From: Galbibacter sp048266365
GTDB lineage: Bacteria; Bacteroidota; Bacteroidia; Flavobacteriales; Flavobacteriaceae
Reading direction: 5' to 3'
Assembly: GCF_048266365.1 (NCBI RefSeq)
Contig: NZ_JBLWZP010000001.1
Span: 186,001 to 250,000 of the forward strand
DNA: 64,000 nucleotides
The notes beneath the pieces are model-generated. The model did not search any database and had not been told where the DNA came from. It saw nothing but the letters and a program-made list of their open reading frames with translations. Numbering within the stretch: the stretch's first letter is position 1; each line of letters starts with the position of its first letter. Shown here piece by piece: positions 49,603-58,318 of this stretch. A program made the position numbers and the translations under genes.

Positions 49603-51129
49603 CTACATATTAAAGGTATAGGATAGAACAATGCGCGTTCTTCTTTGATCAAGATCCGACGCTGAGGTTAAACCTGTATCGTATAACTGTGTGTTGTAGT
49701 CTCTTTGTGATTGGCTGAATCCTAAATCTAGTCTAGATGGGCCAAAAGTATAGCCTATCCCGGCGGAGTATCCATTGAGGTCTCCCATGGTAAGACCATT
49801 TTTATATGGACTCCCTTCGAAGCGATATCCAGCTCTAAAACTAAGTCTGTTTACGCGGTATTCACCACCAACTCTAACTGTTGAAGTTGCCTTAAATTCG
49901 TTTGCTATCAAATCATTTTCATGAGCAAAATAAGCGTCATTGTCTGGTTTTAATTTAGCGTTAGCCATATCCTGATATTGATAATCTACACTGATCAAAC
50001 CGTTGTTTCCAAAGATAAAAGCCATACTTCCTGTCCATTTTCCGGGAATCTGAATTTTATAATCAGGGAACAAAAGTGTGGTTTGAGGCGAGTTTTCAGC
50101 ATATAGTAATTCTGTGGATGCTGAATCTTCATAATAATCGGTATTGATGAACTGATGAAGCTCGTCGGTCAAAGTATACCATGTAGGTGATTGGTAGCTT
50201 GCTCCTACACGAATAAGGTTATTCAGTTTGGCAATACCTCCTAGATTAAACGAAAATCCGTTTCCATAAGTGAAGAGTTCATTGTCGAACTGCACATATT
50301 GTAAGTTGGAATCATTAGCGTAACCGCTCTCGTCAAATTGCGTGATTTTTTCACGCTCAACACTATGGAAATTAAGGCCTGCACCAAAATAGAACTGATC
50401 GGTAAATTGGGTGGCAAAATTAACCAGAAACTTGCTGTTAAAACCAGATGTGTATACGCGTTGATTGTGGTACAGATCATTGGCAAAATCAGCGTTAGAC
50501 ACATAATCTGTTTCGGAAGGATCTTCCGTTACCGGATTAATGATGTAGTTCTGGTAACCCAATAAGCCTTGTTGCCCGGAAAAACCGTAGCTATTGCCAA
50601 GGTCCATATAACGGTCAGTAAGGTTTTCATCACTAAAAACTTCCAATTCTTCTAGTGGAACTCCCTGTGCATTGCTACTGAAATACGAAGCAATAGAGTT
50701 GTTGCCATTTCCTCTGATGACGTATTGGTTTTCAAAGCTGTTGTTGAGTTCGTAGCCCACAGCTAAGGAGAATTTTTTCCAAGGAGAGTTGGACATATTG
50801 TTAAAGACAAAGACTCCACCTGCCTGGTTGAATTGAAGGTCAGATGCATGGTCATTACTTTGTTGATTAAAGTAGTTGCTTTCAGTGTCCATGCGGTAAT
50901 TTCCTGCAGATACCGTGAATGCAGAAGTTGTAAAAACTGCCGACCCGGCCGGGTTGATGTTCAGTGAAGAAAGGTCGCCTCCAAGCGCCCCAAAGGCACC
51001 GCTCATGCTTTGGTAACGTGCCGTACCGTTGAGATCGTCGTCTGCGTATAGGGCAACATCATTTCTGTTCTGGGCATAGGCCGATCCTGCTACCCATAGG
51101 AATGCTATGATTAGACTATATTTTTTCAT
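49603..51129 (-). CDS. outer-membrane OmpP1/FadL-type transport protein
   Basis: The 508-aa protein has a signal peptide (cleaved after AYA-Q), an N-terminal hatch segment ALYADDDLNGTARYQSMSGAFGALGGDLSSL (split), with SLNINPAGSAVF as in FadL/TodX proteins, and a beta-barrel with alternating strands ending in RTRIVLSYTFNM. These porins let hydrophobic molecules such as fatty acids or aromatics cross the outer membrane. It follows the Tyr/Trp/Gly-rich lipoprotein gene by 34 bp, a neighbourhood that looks like one transcript. Confidence 0.9.
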   Translation of the reverse strand: MKKYSLIIAFLWVAGSAYAQNRNDVALYADDDLNGTARYQSMSGAFGALGGDLSSLNINPAGSAVFTTSAFTVSAGNYRMDTESNYFNQQSNDHASDLQFNQAGGVFVFNNMSNSPWKKFSLAVGYELNNSFENQYVIRGNGNNSIASYFSSNAQGVPLEELEVFSDENLTDRYMDLGNSYGFSGQQGLLGYQNYIINPVTEDPSETDYVSNADFANDLYHNQRVYTSGFNSKFLVNFATQFTDQFYFGAGLNFHSVEREKITQFDESGYANDSNLQYVQFDNELFTYGNGFSFNLGGIAKLNNLIRVGASYQSPTWYTLTDELHQFINTDYYEDSASTELLYAENSPQTTLLFPDYKIQIPGKWTGSMAFIFGNNGLISVDYQYQDMANAKLKPDNDAYFAHENDLIANEFKATSTVRVGGEYRVNRLSFRAGYRFEGSPYKNGLTMGDLNGYSAGIGYTFGPSRLDLGFSQSQRDYNTQLYDTGLTSASDLDQRRTRIVLSYTFNM

Positions 51130-51163
51130 GTATAAAATAAAATAGTGTGATTTTGATTAAAAA

Positions 51164-52312
51164 TTATCTTCGACTACTTCTAGTACTTGTACTTGATGAT
51201 CTTGTGCCGCTACTTCTAGTAGAGCTGCCTGAAGATCTCGAGTATGTACTACCACTACTTCTTGTAGTTGAAGGTCTAGAGTAGGTGTTCGAACTTCTTG
51301 AAGAATTAGTCCTCGAATAGTTTGAATTCCTACTAGTATTGTTGTTGCTACGGCTACTTCTGGAATAGGTAGGGTTATCTGTTGATCTAGAGCTATTTCT
51401 AGTTGAATACCCTGGATTTCTACTATACCTTCCATCTACGCCAACACGAGAAGAATTTGAGTATCCGTCAGTTCTTCTGGTTGAGGTTCTGTTTTGGTTA
51501 TAACCATCGCGATTTGTCGTTCTGGAATAGCCTCTGGATGTTCTGTAGGATCCATCTGAAGTACGGGTAGTAGTCCTTGCATATTGATTAACAGCAGTTG
51601 TTGTCCTTCCGTAATATCCTCTTCTGGTATTGGTATACGCATAACTTCTCGAATAATGAGGTCTGTAGTATGGGTAGTAACGATTTCCGTAATAAGGGCC
51701 GTATCCATAATATGGGCTGTACATGCCGCCGTAGTATCCATAACCCCAGTAAGGGCTGTTCCATCCCCAACCATAATAGGATGGTCCCCAGTATGGGTTA
51801 TGATAACCGCCCCAGCCATAATAGCTACCCCAGCCACCGTAGTAACCGCTCCAGCCATAATAACCACTCCACCCGTAATTGTTGTATACATTTACGATGG
51901 TTCTTTCTGGATTATCACCCCAACCGGGATTTCCTCCATTGTAGTTATCTATATATTGTTGAACTATTGCAGTGCTATCAATATCGGTGCTGCTGTAGCT
52001 GTCAACGTCTGTGAAGACTTCGTTTTCTTGTCTGTATTGTATGGCGTCGTCCAAGACTTCAGCGCGGTTGCCGAAGTAACTTTGGTAATCGCTTATCACC
52101 ACTGTGTTAGAGGGGTGTTGATTATTTCTAGTGGTCTCTTGGGATTGCGGCGCAGGTTCGTTATATACGCCTTGACTATTATCCGAATAAATGCCATCAG
52201 TAGTCCCGTAGGTTGCTTGTTGGTACGATCCGCAAGAGCTCAAGAGCATGCCGATGACAAAAACGACCGGAATTGCCTTTAAATTAGAATGTTTATGTGG
52301 TGTTTTCATCAT
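51164..52312 (-). CDS. lipoprotein with Tyr/Trp/Gly-rich and Arg/Ser-rich low-complexity regions
   Basis: The 382-aa product has a lipobox LSSC (about Cys27). Residues 28-130 are of normal composition (QSYFGNRAEVLDDAIQYR). About 140-210 is a Tyr/Trp/Gly/Pro-rich region with repeated YYGW and WGGY units. From about 215 to the end it is rich in Arg, Ser, Thr and Tyr and strongly basic, ending in RSSSTSTRSSRR. Such aromatic and Arg-rich segments favour weak multivalent contacts, so surface adhesion, glycan binding or assembly is possible, but no function is known. Proteins of this type occur beside the FadL-like gene and proS in flavobacteria. Long open frames in other frames here are by-products of composition. 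Confidence 0.75.
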   Translation of the reverse strand: MMKTPHKHSNLKAIPVVFVIGMLLSSCGSYQQATYGTTDGIYSDNSQGVYNEPAPQSQETTRNNQHPSNTVVISDYQSYFGNRAEVLDDAIQYRQENEVFTDVDSYSSTDIDSTAIVQQYIDNYNGGNPGWGDNPERTIVNVYNNYGWSGYYGWSGYYGGWGSYYGWGGYHNPYWGPSYYGWGWNSPYWGYGYYGGMYSPYYGYGPYYGNRYYPYYRPHYSRSYAYTNTRRGYYGRTTTAVNQYARTTTRTSDGSYRTSRGYSRTTNRDGYNQNRTSTRRTDGYSNSSRVGVDGRYSRNPGYSTRNSSRSTDNPTYSRSSRSNNNTSRNSNYSRTNSSRSSNTYSRPSTTRSSGSTYSRSSGSSTRSSGTRSSSTSTRSSRR

Positions 52313-52411
52313 TGCACTTTTTTATTGTTGAACATAACAAAAATAGTTAGTTTTGCCAAACTATTCATTATATTTAACTAAGGTACAAGATTTGTGCCAA
52401 ACTACTGTAAT

Positions 52412-53887
52412 ATGGCAAAGAATTTAACGAGTCGAGAAGAGGATTATTCAAAATGGTATAATGAGCTGGTTGTTAAGGCAGATCTCGCTGAAAACTCGGC
52501 AGTTAGGGGTTGTATGGTAATCAAACCCTATGGATATGCTATTTGGGAAAAGATGCAGGCTGAACTTGACCGTATGTTCAAGGAGACCGGACATCAGAAC
52601 GCTTATTTCCCTTTGTTTATTCCAAAATCGTTTTTGAGTAAAGAAGCAGCTCACGTAGAGGGTTTTGCCAAAGAATGTGCTGTAGTTACACACTACCGTT
52701 TGAAAAATGATGAGAACGGTGGAGGAATAATAGTGGACCCGGATGCGAAATTGGAAGAAGAGCTTATCGTAAGACCAACTTCTGAGACGATCATTTGGGA
52801 TACTTATAGAAAGTGGGTGCAGTCGTATCGCGATCTGCCTATTTTGGTTAACCAGTGGGCAAACGTAGTGCGATGGGAAATGCGTACCCGTCTTTTCTTA
52901 AGAACTGCCGAATTTTTATGGCAGGAAGGACATACGGCTCATGAAACCAAAGAGGAGGCTGTCAAGGAGGCGGAACAAATGATGAATGTCTATGCTGACT
53001 TTGCTGAGAACTTTATGGGTGTTCCGGTGATTAAAGGAACAAAGACTGATAGCGAACGTTTTGCCGGGGCTTTAGAGACATACTGTATAGAAGCCTTAAT
53101 GCAAGATGGGAAAGCATTGCAAGCGGGGACATCTCACTTTTTAGGACAGAATTTTGCAAAAGCATTTGATGTGAAATTTGCGACCCGTGAAGGGAAACAA
53201 GAATACGTATGGGCAACCTCTTGGGGTGTATCTACCCGATTGATGGGAGCGCTTATTATGACGCATAGCGATGATAGCGGTTTGGTATTGCCTCCAAAAC
53301 TCGCCCCTATTCAGGTAGTGATCGTTCCGATTTATAAAGGACAGGAGCAATTAGATGCCATAAGCGAGCGTGTGCAGCCATTAGTTAAAGAATTAAGATC
53401 TAAAGGGGTTTCAGTGAAGTTTGACGATAGAGACACTCAGAAGCCGGGCTGGAAATTCAACGAGTACGAATTGAAAGGAGTGCCGCTTCGTTTGGCCATC
53501 GGAATGCGAGACATGGAGAACAATACCTTCGAAGTAGCTCGTAGAGATACCATGACAAAGGAAACTGTAGCTATGGATGCTGTGGTGGATCGTATTGAAG
53601 TATTGTTGATTGAAATGCAGGAGAACATTCATCAAAAGGCCTTAGATTACAGAAATTCACATATTACCGAAGTTGATTCTTTTGAGGAGTTTAAAGCCTT
53701 ATTAGAAACTAAAGGAGGGTTCTTGTCAGCGCATTGGGATGGAACAGAAGAGACAGAAGCTAAAATAAAAGAATTGACCAAGGCGAGTATCCGTTGTATC
53801 GCACTAGATGCGAAAGAAGAAAATGGCAGTTGTATTTATACCGGAAAGCCTTCAAAAAGACGTGTTCTCTTTGCAAAAGCGTACTAA
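52412..53887 (+). CDS. proS: prolyl-tRNA synthetase (class II, short archaeal/eukaryotic-like type)
   Basis: From ATG 52412 (MAKNLTSREEDYSKWYN) the product is 491 aa. It has class II motif 1 (RGCMVIKPYGYAIWEKMQ), motif 2 (VRWEMRTRLFLRTAEFLWQEGHTAH) and motif 3 (GVSTRLMGALIMTHSDDSGL), the anticodon-binding domain and a C-terminal zinc-like domain. It lacks the editing insertion of the long bacterial form, as in ProS type 3 of Bacteroidota. A GTG start at 52394 would add six residues and is less likely. It is transcribed divergently from the lipoprotein gene. Confidence 0.96.
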   Translation: MAKNLTSREEDYSKWYNELVVKADLAENSAVRGCMVIKPYGYAIWEKMQAELDRMFKETGHQNAYFPLFIPKSFLSKEAAHVEGFAKECAVVTHYRLKNDENGGGIIVDPDAKLEEELIVRPTSETIIWDTYRKWVQSYRDLPILVNQWANVVRWEMRTRLFLRTAEFLWQEGHTAHETKEEAVKEAEQMMNVYADFAENFMGVPVIKGTKTDSERFAGALETYCIEALMQDGKALQAGTSHFLGQNFAKAFDVKFATREGKQEYVWATSWGVSTRLMGALIMTHSDDSGLVLPPKLAPIQVVIVPIYKGQEQLDAISERVQPLVKELRSKGVSVKFDDRDTQKPGWKFNEYELKGVPLRLAIGMRDMENNTFEVARRDTMTKETVAMDAVVDRIEVLLIEMQENIHQKALDYRNSHITEVDSFEEFKALLETKGGFLSAHWDGTEETEAKIKELTKASIRCIALDAKEENGSCIYTGKPSKRRVLFAKAY

Positions 53888-53920
53888 TTTCAAAATTTTC
53901 AAAAATTTTAATTATTAGTA

Positions 53921-53950
53921 TTGCATGATTTAAAAATAGTTGTATTTTTG
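53921..53950 (+). promoter_or_regulatory. promoter of the tRNA-Glu genes
   Basis: TTG (53921-53923), a 19-nt spacer and TATTTTTG (53943-53950) match the Bacteroidota -33/-7 consensus. The first tRNA starts 23 bp downstream, as expected for a short leader. Confidence 0.65.
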
Positions 53951-53972
53951 CATCCGCATTTGAGAAAATAAT

Positions 53973-54044
53973 GGTCCGTTCGTCTAGGGGTTAGGACGCC
54001 AGGTTTTCATCCTGGTAACAGGGGTTCGATTCCCCTACGGACTA
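53973..54044 (+). tRNA. tRNA-Glu (anticodon TTC), copy 1
   Basis: The 72-nt cloverleaf has the acceptor arms GGTCCGT / ACGGACT, an anticodon stem CCAGG / CCTGG with loop TTTTCAT (anticodon TTC), and a T-arm GGGG-TTCGATT-CCCC. The 3' CCA is not encoded. It precedes an identical copy by 53 bp. Confidence 0.97.
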
Positions 54045-54097
54045 CTAAGAATAGAGTTCTTTAAAATAACGCGATATTAAAAGTTCGCAATTAATTT

Positions 54098-54169
54098 GGT
54101 CCGTTCGTCTAGGGGTTAGGACGCCAGGTTTTCATCCTGGTAACAGGGGTTCGATTCCCCTACGGACTA
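54098..54169 (+). tRNA. tRNA-Glu (anticodon TTC), copy 2
   Basis: All 72 bases are the same as in the first copy; flanking sequences differ, so this is a gene duplication kept identical, not a recent duplication of the whole region. It lies 63 bp before rpsT, probably in the same transcript. Confidence 0.97.
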
Positions 54170-54232
54170 CAGGAGAACAATTAAGCAGATTTAAAAATCT
54201 GTACATTTGTAAAAATTTTATAACGTAGCAAG

Positions 54233-54484
54233 ATGGCAAATCACAAATCGGCATTAAAGAGAGTTAGAAGAAACGAAGCAGTTCGTTTAAGAAATAGATA
54301 TCAACACAGAACCATGCGTAATGCTATTAAGAGATTACGTGGGATTGAAGATAAGAGTGAAGCGGAAGCTTTATTGCCTTCAGTATCCGGAATGATTGAT
54401 AGATTAGCTAAGAAAAATATTATCCACGCTAACAAAGCGGGGAACTTAAAATCTGGTTTGACTAAAAGCATCAACGCTCTTTAA
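54233..54484 (+). CDS. rpsT: 30S ribosomal protein S20
   Basis: The 83-aa basic protein opens with MANHKSALKRVRRNEAVRLRN-like residues (18 shown: MANHKSALKRVRRNEAVR) and ends with NLKSGLTKSINAL, both as in bS20. It binds 16S rRNA near its 5' end. A TACATTTG box at 54202-54209, 23 bp upstream of the start, may give it its own promoter in addition to the tRNA promoter. Confidence 0.96.
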   Translation: MANHKSALKRVRRNEAVRLRNRYQHRTMRNAIKRLRGIEDKSEAEALLPSVSGMIDRLAKKNIIHANKAGNLKSGLTKSINAL

Positions 54485-54514
54485 TCAGATTATTAATTTT
54501 AAAGGTATAAAATC

Positions 54515-54541
54515 GCTCCGCTTCTACGTGGGGCTTTTTTT
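54515..54541 (+). terminator. terminator after rpsT
   Basis: GCTCCGC pairs with GTGGGGC (two G-U pairs) across a 6-nt loop, followed by seven Ts. Confidence 0.8.
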
Positions 54542-54557
54542 ATTTAAAAAACATAAA

Positions 54558-54579
54558 TTGCTCTAAGATCTTGGAGCAA
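54558..54579. promoter_or_regulatory. 22-bp dyad just upstream of the cyclophilin-FKBP gene
   Basis: TTGCTC and GAGCAA flank AAGATCTT, giving a near-perfect palindrome centred 30 bp before ATG 54598. It could be an operator or an mRNA hairpin in the leader. Confidence 0.35.
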
Positions 54580-54597
54580 TCTCTAAAAAAAGAACTT

Positions 54598-55530
54598 ATG
54601 GATAACGGAATCTATGCAAAATTCGCAACGACTAAGGGAGAGATCTTAGTAAAGTTGACCTATGATAAAACTCCTGGTACTGTAGGGAACTTTGTCGCTT
54701 TGGCAGAGGGAAATATGGAGAATAGTGTAAAACCACAAGGTAAGCCTTACTATGATGGTTTGAGCTTTCACAGAGTTATCAATGACTTTATGGTTCAAGG
54801 TGGTTGTCCACTTGGGACTGGTACCGGAGATGCCGGATATAAATTTGATGATGAGTTCCATTCGGAACTAAAACACGATAAGCCCGGAGTATTATCCATG
54901 GCTAATGCAGGTCCTGGTACCAATGGGTCTCAATTCTTTATCACTCATGTTGCTACACCGTGGTTGGATGGTAAGCATTCTGTATTTGGATTTGTAGAGA
55001 GTGGTCAGGAAGTAGTGGACACTATCGAGCAAGGTGATAAATTGGAATCTCTTACAATTGTACGTGTAGGTCAAGAAGCTGAAAGATGGAATGCCATTGA
55101 AGCATTTAGAGTTTTTGAAGGGGAAAGAGAAAAAAGAATAGCAGAGGCAAAAAGAGAAGCTGAAGAGGCTTTGGATAAATTGGCTGCTGGTTTTGAAAGC
55201 ACCGATTCTGGTCTAAGATATAAGATCATTCAAAAAGGTGACGGTACCCAGGCAGAAAAAGGTAAAATGGTTTCTGTACATTATAAAGGACAATTGCAAG
55301 ATGGTCAAGTATTCGATTCTTCATATGCGAGAAAACAACCTATCGATTTTACCTTAGGTATTGGCCAGGTAATTTCCGGATGGGATGAAGGTGTTGGCCT
55401 ATTGCAAGTAGGAGATAAAGCACGTTTTGTTATACCACCACATTTAGGGTATGGTTCACGTGGTGCCGGAGGAGTTATTCCACCAGATGCAATCCTTATC
55501 TTTGATGTTGAACTTATGAAAGTGAAATAA
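54598..55530 (+). CDS. cyclophilin-FKBP fusion peptidyl-prolyl isomerase
   Basis: From ATG 54598 the product is 310 aa with two complete PPIase domains. The cyclophilin part (about 1-165) has FHRVINDFMVQGGCP and GTNGSQFFITHVATPWLDGK, with the catalytic Arg. A charged helix (REKRIAEAKREAEEALDKL, about 175-195) links it to the FKBP part (about 205-310: VSVHYKGQLQDGQVFDSSY, GYGSRGAGGVIPPDAILIF). No signal peptide, so it is cytoplasmic. Such dual immunophilins occur in flavobacteria and some protozoa. Two isomerase sites with different preferences on one chain, joined by a helix, suggest a folding chaperone. An upstream start at 54571 is unlikely because it lies in the dyad. Confidence 0.92.
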   Translation: MDNGIYAKFATTKGEILVKLTYDKTPGTVGNFVALAEGNMENSVKPQGKPYYDGLSFHRVINDFMVQGGCPLGTGTGDAGYKFDDEFHSELKHDKPGVLSMANAGPGTNGSQFFITHVATPWLDGKHSVFGFVESGQEVVDTIEQGDKLESLTIVRVGQEAERWNAIEAFRVFEGEREKRIAEAKREAEEALDKLAAGFESTDSGLRYKIIQKGDGTQAEKGKMVSVHYKGQLQDGQVFDSSYARKQPIDFTLGIGQVISGWDEGVGLLQVGDKARFVIPPHLGYGSRGAGGVIPPDAILIFDVELMKVK

Positions 55531-55989
55531 CTTCCGAAAAGGAGCAATTACTCATAATAAAAGAACGGAATTTCCAGTACAGGAGCTTCCGTTTTTTTTA
55601 TACTAGATACTTCCAGAATTTTGTGCTCGTTGGAATATTAGAAGACGTTAATTTTTTTAACTAAGGTTAATTAGTTTGCATTCTCTAGAGCCAAGTAATT
55701 GTCCACTTCTTCAAATTTGATCATAGGGATTTTAGTAGCGACAAAACTTTTGTTCTATTGAGTAAAATTTTCATCTGTAGACTTAAATTTTCAGAATTAT
55801 TAAAATACAATTTATAGGATATCGAGGTGTCTGATTTAGTTGTGTTTAAAAGATTAAATAGTATTAATTAAGTTCGTTGTCAGCACTTAAAAGGTTGTCC
55901 TTATTAAAGGAGGTTTACCTCCTAAATTTTAAGAATAATTTGCCTTGATTTGAATGCTTTTCCTGATTTTGGTTCATTACATTTGTATC
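55531..55989. other. intergenic region upstream of the YfiT-like gene
   Basis: It contains the terminator at 55564-55600 and a small hairpin of AGGAGG and CCTCCT near 55908-55923 that looks like a sequestered ribosome-binding site but has no start codon close after it. No gene is supported. Confidence 0.45.
55564..55600 (+). terminator. terminator after the cyclophilin-FKBP gene
   Basis: ACGGAA pairs with TTCCGT (55565-55570 with 55587-55592), with a smaller inner TCC/GGA stem, then a long T-run. Confidence 0.75.
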
Positions 55990-56535
55990 ATGGAAAAACA
56001 TGATCTAGAATCCCTCAAATACCCAATCGGGAAAATGCAGATTCCTGAGAAGTACACAGATGAAAGTGTTAAGCAATGGATCAATACTATTGCAGATTTA
56101 CCGCATAAACTCGAACATCTTGTAGAAGATTTTGATGATTTGCAACTAGATACGCCTTATCGTCCAGAAGGCTGGACTGTACGTCAGGTTATTCATCATA
56201 TGGCCGACAGTCATCTCAATGCATATATCCGTTTCAAGTGGACTCTCACAGAAGACAGGCCGACCATAAAGGCGTACCATGAAGATCGATGGGCCACTTT
56301 GGAAGATGCCAAGGATGCAGATATAGAGATGTCACTTAATCTTATCGAATCTCTGCACCGCCGTTGGGTATATATGCTGAAAAGTTTGACTTCAGATCAG
56401 CTTGAGAGGATCTTTATCCATCCAGTATCGCAAAAGGAAATAAGTTTAGCTCAGACTATAGCAATGTACGCATGGCACAGTGAGCACCATTTTGCGCACA
56501 TCACTTCCCTTGCTAAACGCGAGGATTGGATCTAA
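55990..56535 (+). CDS. YfiT/DinB-family putative bacillithiol transferase
   Basis: From ATG 55990 the product is 181 aa with a four-helix DinB fold. It has the YfiT-type opening LKYPIGKMQIPEKYT, the conserved metal-site motif QVIHHMADSHLNAYIRFKW near 75, TEDRPTIKAYHEDRWA, and the C-terminal HSEHHFAHI with two metal-binding His. These enzymes are metal-dependent and thought to conjugate bacillithiol to electrophiles. With ypdA (8270-9244) in the same window, this supports bacillithiol use. A start at 55954 adds 12 hydrophobic residues without support. Confidence 0.85.
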   Translation: MEKHDLESLKYPIGKMQIPEKYTDESVKQWINTIADLPHKLEHLVEDFDDLQLDTPYRPEGWTVRQVIHHMADSHLNAYIRFKWTLTEDRPTIKAYHEDRWATLEDAKDADIEMSLNLIESLHRRWVYMLKSLTSDQLERIFIHPVSQKEISLAQTIAMYAWHSEHHFAHITSLAKREDWI

Positions 56536-56606
56536 GATAATTATTCCCTGAAAATAGTTTGAAGTTCTTTGGTTTCAAGTATTTTTGTGCAAACTTGAGA
56601 ATACCT

Positions 56607-57623
56607 ATGTATAAAATAATTATTCGACCGATACTTTTTAAATTCGATCCTGAAAAAATACATCATTTTAGTTTCGCAGCTATTTCCTTTTTAAACAAAA
56701 TTCCAGGCGTTTCAGCTTTGATCCGAGCCATGTTTTGTGTGGAGGATAAACGATTAGAAAGAGAGGTTTTTGGGTTGAAATTCAAAAATCCGGTTGGACT
56801 TGCCGCCGGTTTTGATAAGAACGCCAGTCTTTTCAATGAGCTGGGTAATTTTGGTTTTGGTTTTGTAGAAATTGGAACCCTTACTCCAGTGGGGCAGGAG
56901 GGGAATCCAAAAAAGCGTTTGTTCCGATTAAAAGAAGATCAAGGTATCATCAATAGAATGGGATTTAACAATCAGGGTGTTCAAGATGCAGTAGAGCGAC
57001 TTAAACGTAACAAAGGTGTTCTGATTGGTGGAAATATAGGAAAAAACAAAAACACCCCGAACGAAGAAGCGATTTCAGATTATACCATTTGCTTTGATGC
57101 TCTTTATCCCTATGTGGATTACTTTGTGGTGAATGTATCTTCCCCAAATACGCCGAATTTAAGAGCCCTGCAAGATAAGGAACCGCTAACAGCACTACTG
57201 CTGCAATTGCAGGCTTTAAATAAAGCAAAAGATAAACCAAAACCGATACTTCTAAAAATTGCACCGGATTTAACCGATGAGCAGCTCATGGATATTGTTG
57301 CCATTGTTGCCCAGACAAGAATCGCAGGAGTAATCGCAACCAATACCACTATTTCAAGAACAGGTTTGCAATCAGAAAACAAACAAGAAACAGGAGGTTT
57401 AAGTGGTGCTCCGCTAAAAGATAGATCCACTGAGGTTATTCGGTTTTTAAGTCAAGCGAGCCATCAGGCCTTTCCGATCATTGGTGTTGGAGGAATCCAC
57501 AGTGCAAAAGACGCTATTGAAAAACTGGAGGCTGGAGCATCTTTGGTACAGATTTATACAGGATTTATTTACCAGGGACCTGGTCTTATAAAAAGCATCA
57601 ATAAGGCTCTTTTAAAAAAATAA
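56607..57623 (+). CDS. pyrD: dihydroorotate dehydrogenase (quinone), class 2
   Basis: From ATG 56607 the product is 338 aa. It oxidises dihydroorotate to orotate in pyrimidine synthesis, passing electrons to quinone at the inner membrane. Motifs are NPVGLAAGFDKNA, EIGTLTPVGQEGNPKKRLFRL, INRMGFNNQG, VNVSSPNTPNLRALQ (catalytic Ser), LLKIAPDL, ATNTTISR and GVGGI. The N-terminal helix pair typical of class 2 is present. It lies 71 bp after the YfiT-like gene and 3 bp before the LysE-type gene. Confidence 0.96.
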   Translation: MYKIIIRPILFKFDPEKIHHFSFAAISFLNKIPGVSALIRAMFCVEDKRLEREVFGLKFKNPVGLAAGFDKNASLFNELGNFGFGFVEIGTLTPVGQEGNPKKRLFRLKEDQGIINRMGFNNQGVQDAVERLKRNKGVLIGGNIGKNKNTPNEEAISDYTICFDALYPYVDYFVVNVSSPNTPNLRALQDKEPLTALLLQLQALNKAKDKPKPILLKIAPDLTDEQLMDIVAIVAQTRIAGVIATNTTISRTGLQSENKQETGGLSGAPLKDRSTEVIRFLSQASHQAFPIIGVGGIHSAKDAIEKLEAGASLVQIYTGFIYQGPGLIKSINKALLKK

Positions 57624-57626
57624 CAC

Positions 57627-58244
57627 TTGAGCTGGGAAACCCTATATTTATTTTGTTTGGCTTCAACGCTTTTAGCCTTGGCACCTGGGCCAGACAATAT
57701 ATTTGTGATGGTTCAAAGTATGGTTTATGGAGTTAGAAGTGGATTGGCGACGACCTTCGGACTGATAAGCGGCTGTTTAATTCATACCTCATTAGTGGCC
57801 TTCGGCGTTTCTGCCTTAATTCAACAATCCGAAGTGGCATTGATGATTTTAAAAAGCGTTGGAGCTCTCTATTTATTGATCTTGGCATATAAGGTTTACA
57901 AAAGTGAAGCTGCTGTTTCAATTGATACTTCGGACCAGCCTCAAAAATCCTATATGGCCTTGTATGTTAAGGGATTTATGATGAATGTGCTCAACCCTAA
58001 GGTGGCTATATTTTTCCTAGCATTTTTCCCGGGTTTTCTATTTCATCAGCAGCTAAGTAATGTCAAACAATTTTTTATTTTAGGCCTTATTTTCATGTTG
58101 GTTTCACTGATTGTATTTTCGACTTTGGCTTATCTGGCAGGTAAAATATCCAATTACGTGAAGCAGCAGAAAGCCGCTCCTATAGTACTCAAATGGATGC
58201 AGGTTATAGTCTTTGTGGCTATCGCTATTTATATAGTGCTATAA
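57627..58244 (+). CDS. LysE-family amino acid exporter
   Basis: The 205-aa inner-membrane protein has six predicted helices and the family motif ALAPGPDNIFVMVQS near residue 17 and FMMNVLNPKVAIFFLAFFPGF near 115. No ATG is available before the first helix, so the TTG at 57627 (3 bp after the pyrD stop) is the likely start. LysE/RhtB exporters remove amino acids such as lysine, threonine or homoserine; the substrate is unknown. Its position right after pyrD suggests co-transcription. Confidence 0.9.
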   Translation: MSWETLYLFCLASTLLALAPGPDNIFVMVQSMVYGVRSGLATTFGLISGCLIHTSLVAFGVSALIQQSEVALMILKSVGALYLLILAYKVYKSEAAVSIDTSDQPQKSYMALYVKGFMMNVLNPKVAIFFLAFFPGFLFHQQLSNVKQFFILGLIFMLVSLIVFSTLAYLAGKISNYVKQQKAAPIVLKWMQVIVFVAIAIYIVL

Positions 58245-58318
58245 GAAGCTTGGTATTTTTGTTATTGACTAGTGAACAGTAAAGTAACTATTGTATATAC
58301 TACTAAGGTTGATTACCT

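Noticed and set aside
51436..52282. Long open frames on both strands over the Tyr/Trp/Gly-rich lipoprotein gene, up to 232 codons
   Set aside because: They follow from the biased repeat-like composition of the real gene; their translations are Ile/Val/Thr-rich or His/Asn-rich with no motif and no start context.
53973..54169. Two repeats of 72 bp, considered as part of a repeat array or CRISPR
   Set aside because: They fold as tRNA-Glu genes; there are only two copies and no CRISPR-like spacing or cas genes.
55900..55925. AGGAGG/CCTCCT hairpin as a riboswitch or leader element
   Set aside because: The stem is only six pairs, there is no start codon at a suitable distance, and the next gene starts 65 bp later; chance is as likely.
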